Source: an uncultured Ignavibacteria bacterium
Lineage (GTDB): Bacteria; Bacteroidota; Ignavibacteria; Tepidaquicellales; Tepidaquicellaceae
NCBI GenBank assembly: GCA_937924675.1
Contig: CALEVL010000292.1
Span: 1-15,761 of the forward strand
Reading direction: 5' to 3'
Length of the DNA: 15,761 nt
This document shows, piece by piece, positions 15,646-15,761 of this stretch. Position 1 is the stretch's first letter. Every line of letters starts with the position of its first letter. Below the pieces are notes generated by a model, which saw nothing but the letters and a program-made list of their open reading frames with translations, had not been told where the DNA came from and made no database searches. The translations under genes were made by a program, and so were the position numbers.

Positions 15646-15761
15646 CTGTCCAAAACGTTTGAATTTTTTGGTGAATAGGATTTAATTAATTACGATGTCA
15701 AAGGTTTTTCCGCTTTCTTTTGAACGACCAAAAGAAAGCTTGGCAAAGAAAAGTCGCCCGC
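15646..15761 (+). repeat. Left end of a third repeat copy (copy 3), continuing past the window
   Basis: It starts with CTGTCCAAAACGT (15646-15658), identical to the left terminal repeat of the complete element. The first 80 bp match 6737-6816 with 5 mismatches. After the hairpin it continues with AAGCTTGGCAAAGAAA and GTCGCCCG, as in copy 2 but without copy 2's two extra segments. The right end lies outside the window. The rest of 15494-15645 upstream of the fusion gene shows no other gene. Confidence 0.75.
15712..15739 (+). repeat. Perfect 11-bp hairpin within repeat copy 3
   Basis: GCTTTCTTTTG (15712-15722) and CAAAAGAAAGC (15729-15739) are exact inverted repeats around the 6-nt loop AACGAC. 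There is no following T-run, so a simple intrinsic terminator is unlikely. The same left arm is conserved in copy 2, where the loop has been enlarged by an insertion. Confidence 0.8.

Noticed and set aside
1..15761. The whole window as a composite mobile unit bounded by repeat copies at both ends
   Set aside because: The genes are mostly housekeeping or envelope types with uniform composition, the repeats are small and non-coding, and there is no transposase or integrase; scattered insertions are simpler.

Overview
The window looks like chromosomal DNA from a member of the Bacteroidota/Ignavibacteriota (FCB) group. It is AT-rich, start codons mostly lack a clear Shine-Dalgarno, and candidate promoters fit the TTG-N17-19-TAnnTTTG pattern of that group. 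The gene set also fits: a Rho/RNase G pair, a DUF971 protein, an all-helical SPYFN-type hypothetical protein, and a secreted peptidase/propeller/outer-membrane-barrel fusion. The phylum is inferred from protein character, not from a marker tree. No RNA genes, CRISPR arrays or phage genes were seen.

Layout. 1-~420: remnants of a short non-coding repeat in two opposite orientations. 470-2054 (+): an MdtG-like MFS exporter, overlapping a DUF971 protein by 8 bp. 2056-4951 (-): rng (RNase G) downstream of rho, an apparent rho-rng operon that converges on the DUF971 gene with a 1-bp gap. 4952-5192: AT-rich rho upstream region. 5193-6644 (-): helical protein of unknown function. 6737-7226: a complete 490-bp MITE-like element with 13-bp perfect terminal inverted repeats. 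7298-12610 (+): four tightly packed genes for a GT-C-like glycosyltransferase with a TPR tail, MltG, a polytopic ABC-2-permease-like protein and a divergent UbiX. 12617-15493 (-): a 958-residue fusion of a HELTH zinc-peptidase domain, a TolB-type propeller and an Omp85-like barrel, converging on ubiX with a 6-bp gap. 15646-15761: left end of a third repeat copy, running off the window.

How the genes relate. Rho and RNase G are RNA-metabolism housekeeping genes. The four-gene plus-strand block is mainly cell-envelope (membrane glycosyl transfer, peptidoglycan strand cleavage, a membrane transporter-like protein), with the UbiX-like flavoprotein at its end. The large fusion protein is also an envelope protein.

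The most notable observations are the repeat family, with nested palindromic insertions in one copy; the UbiX homologue with three changed substrate-pocket positions; and the three-part outer-membrane fusion protein. No wholly new multi-gene system could be demonstrated from this sequence.
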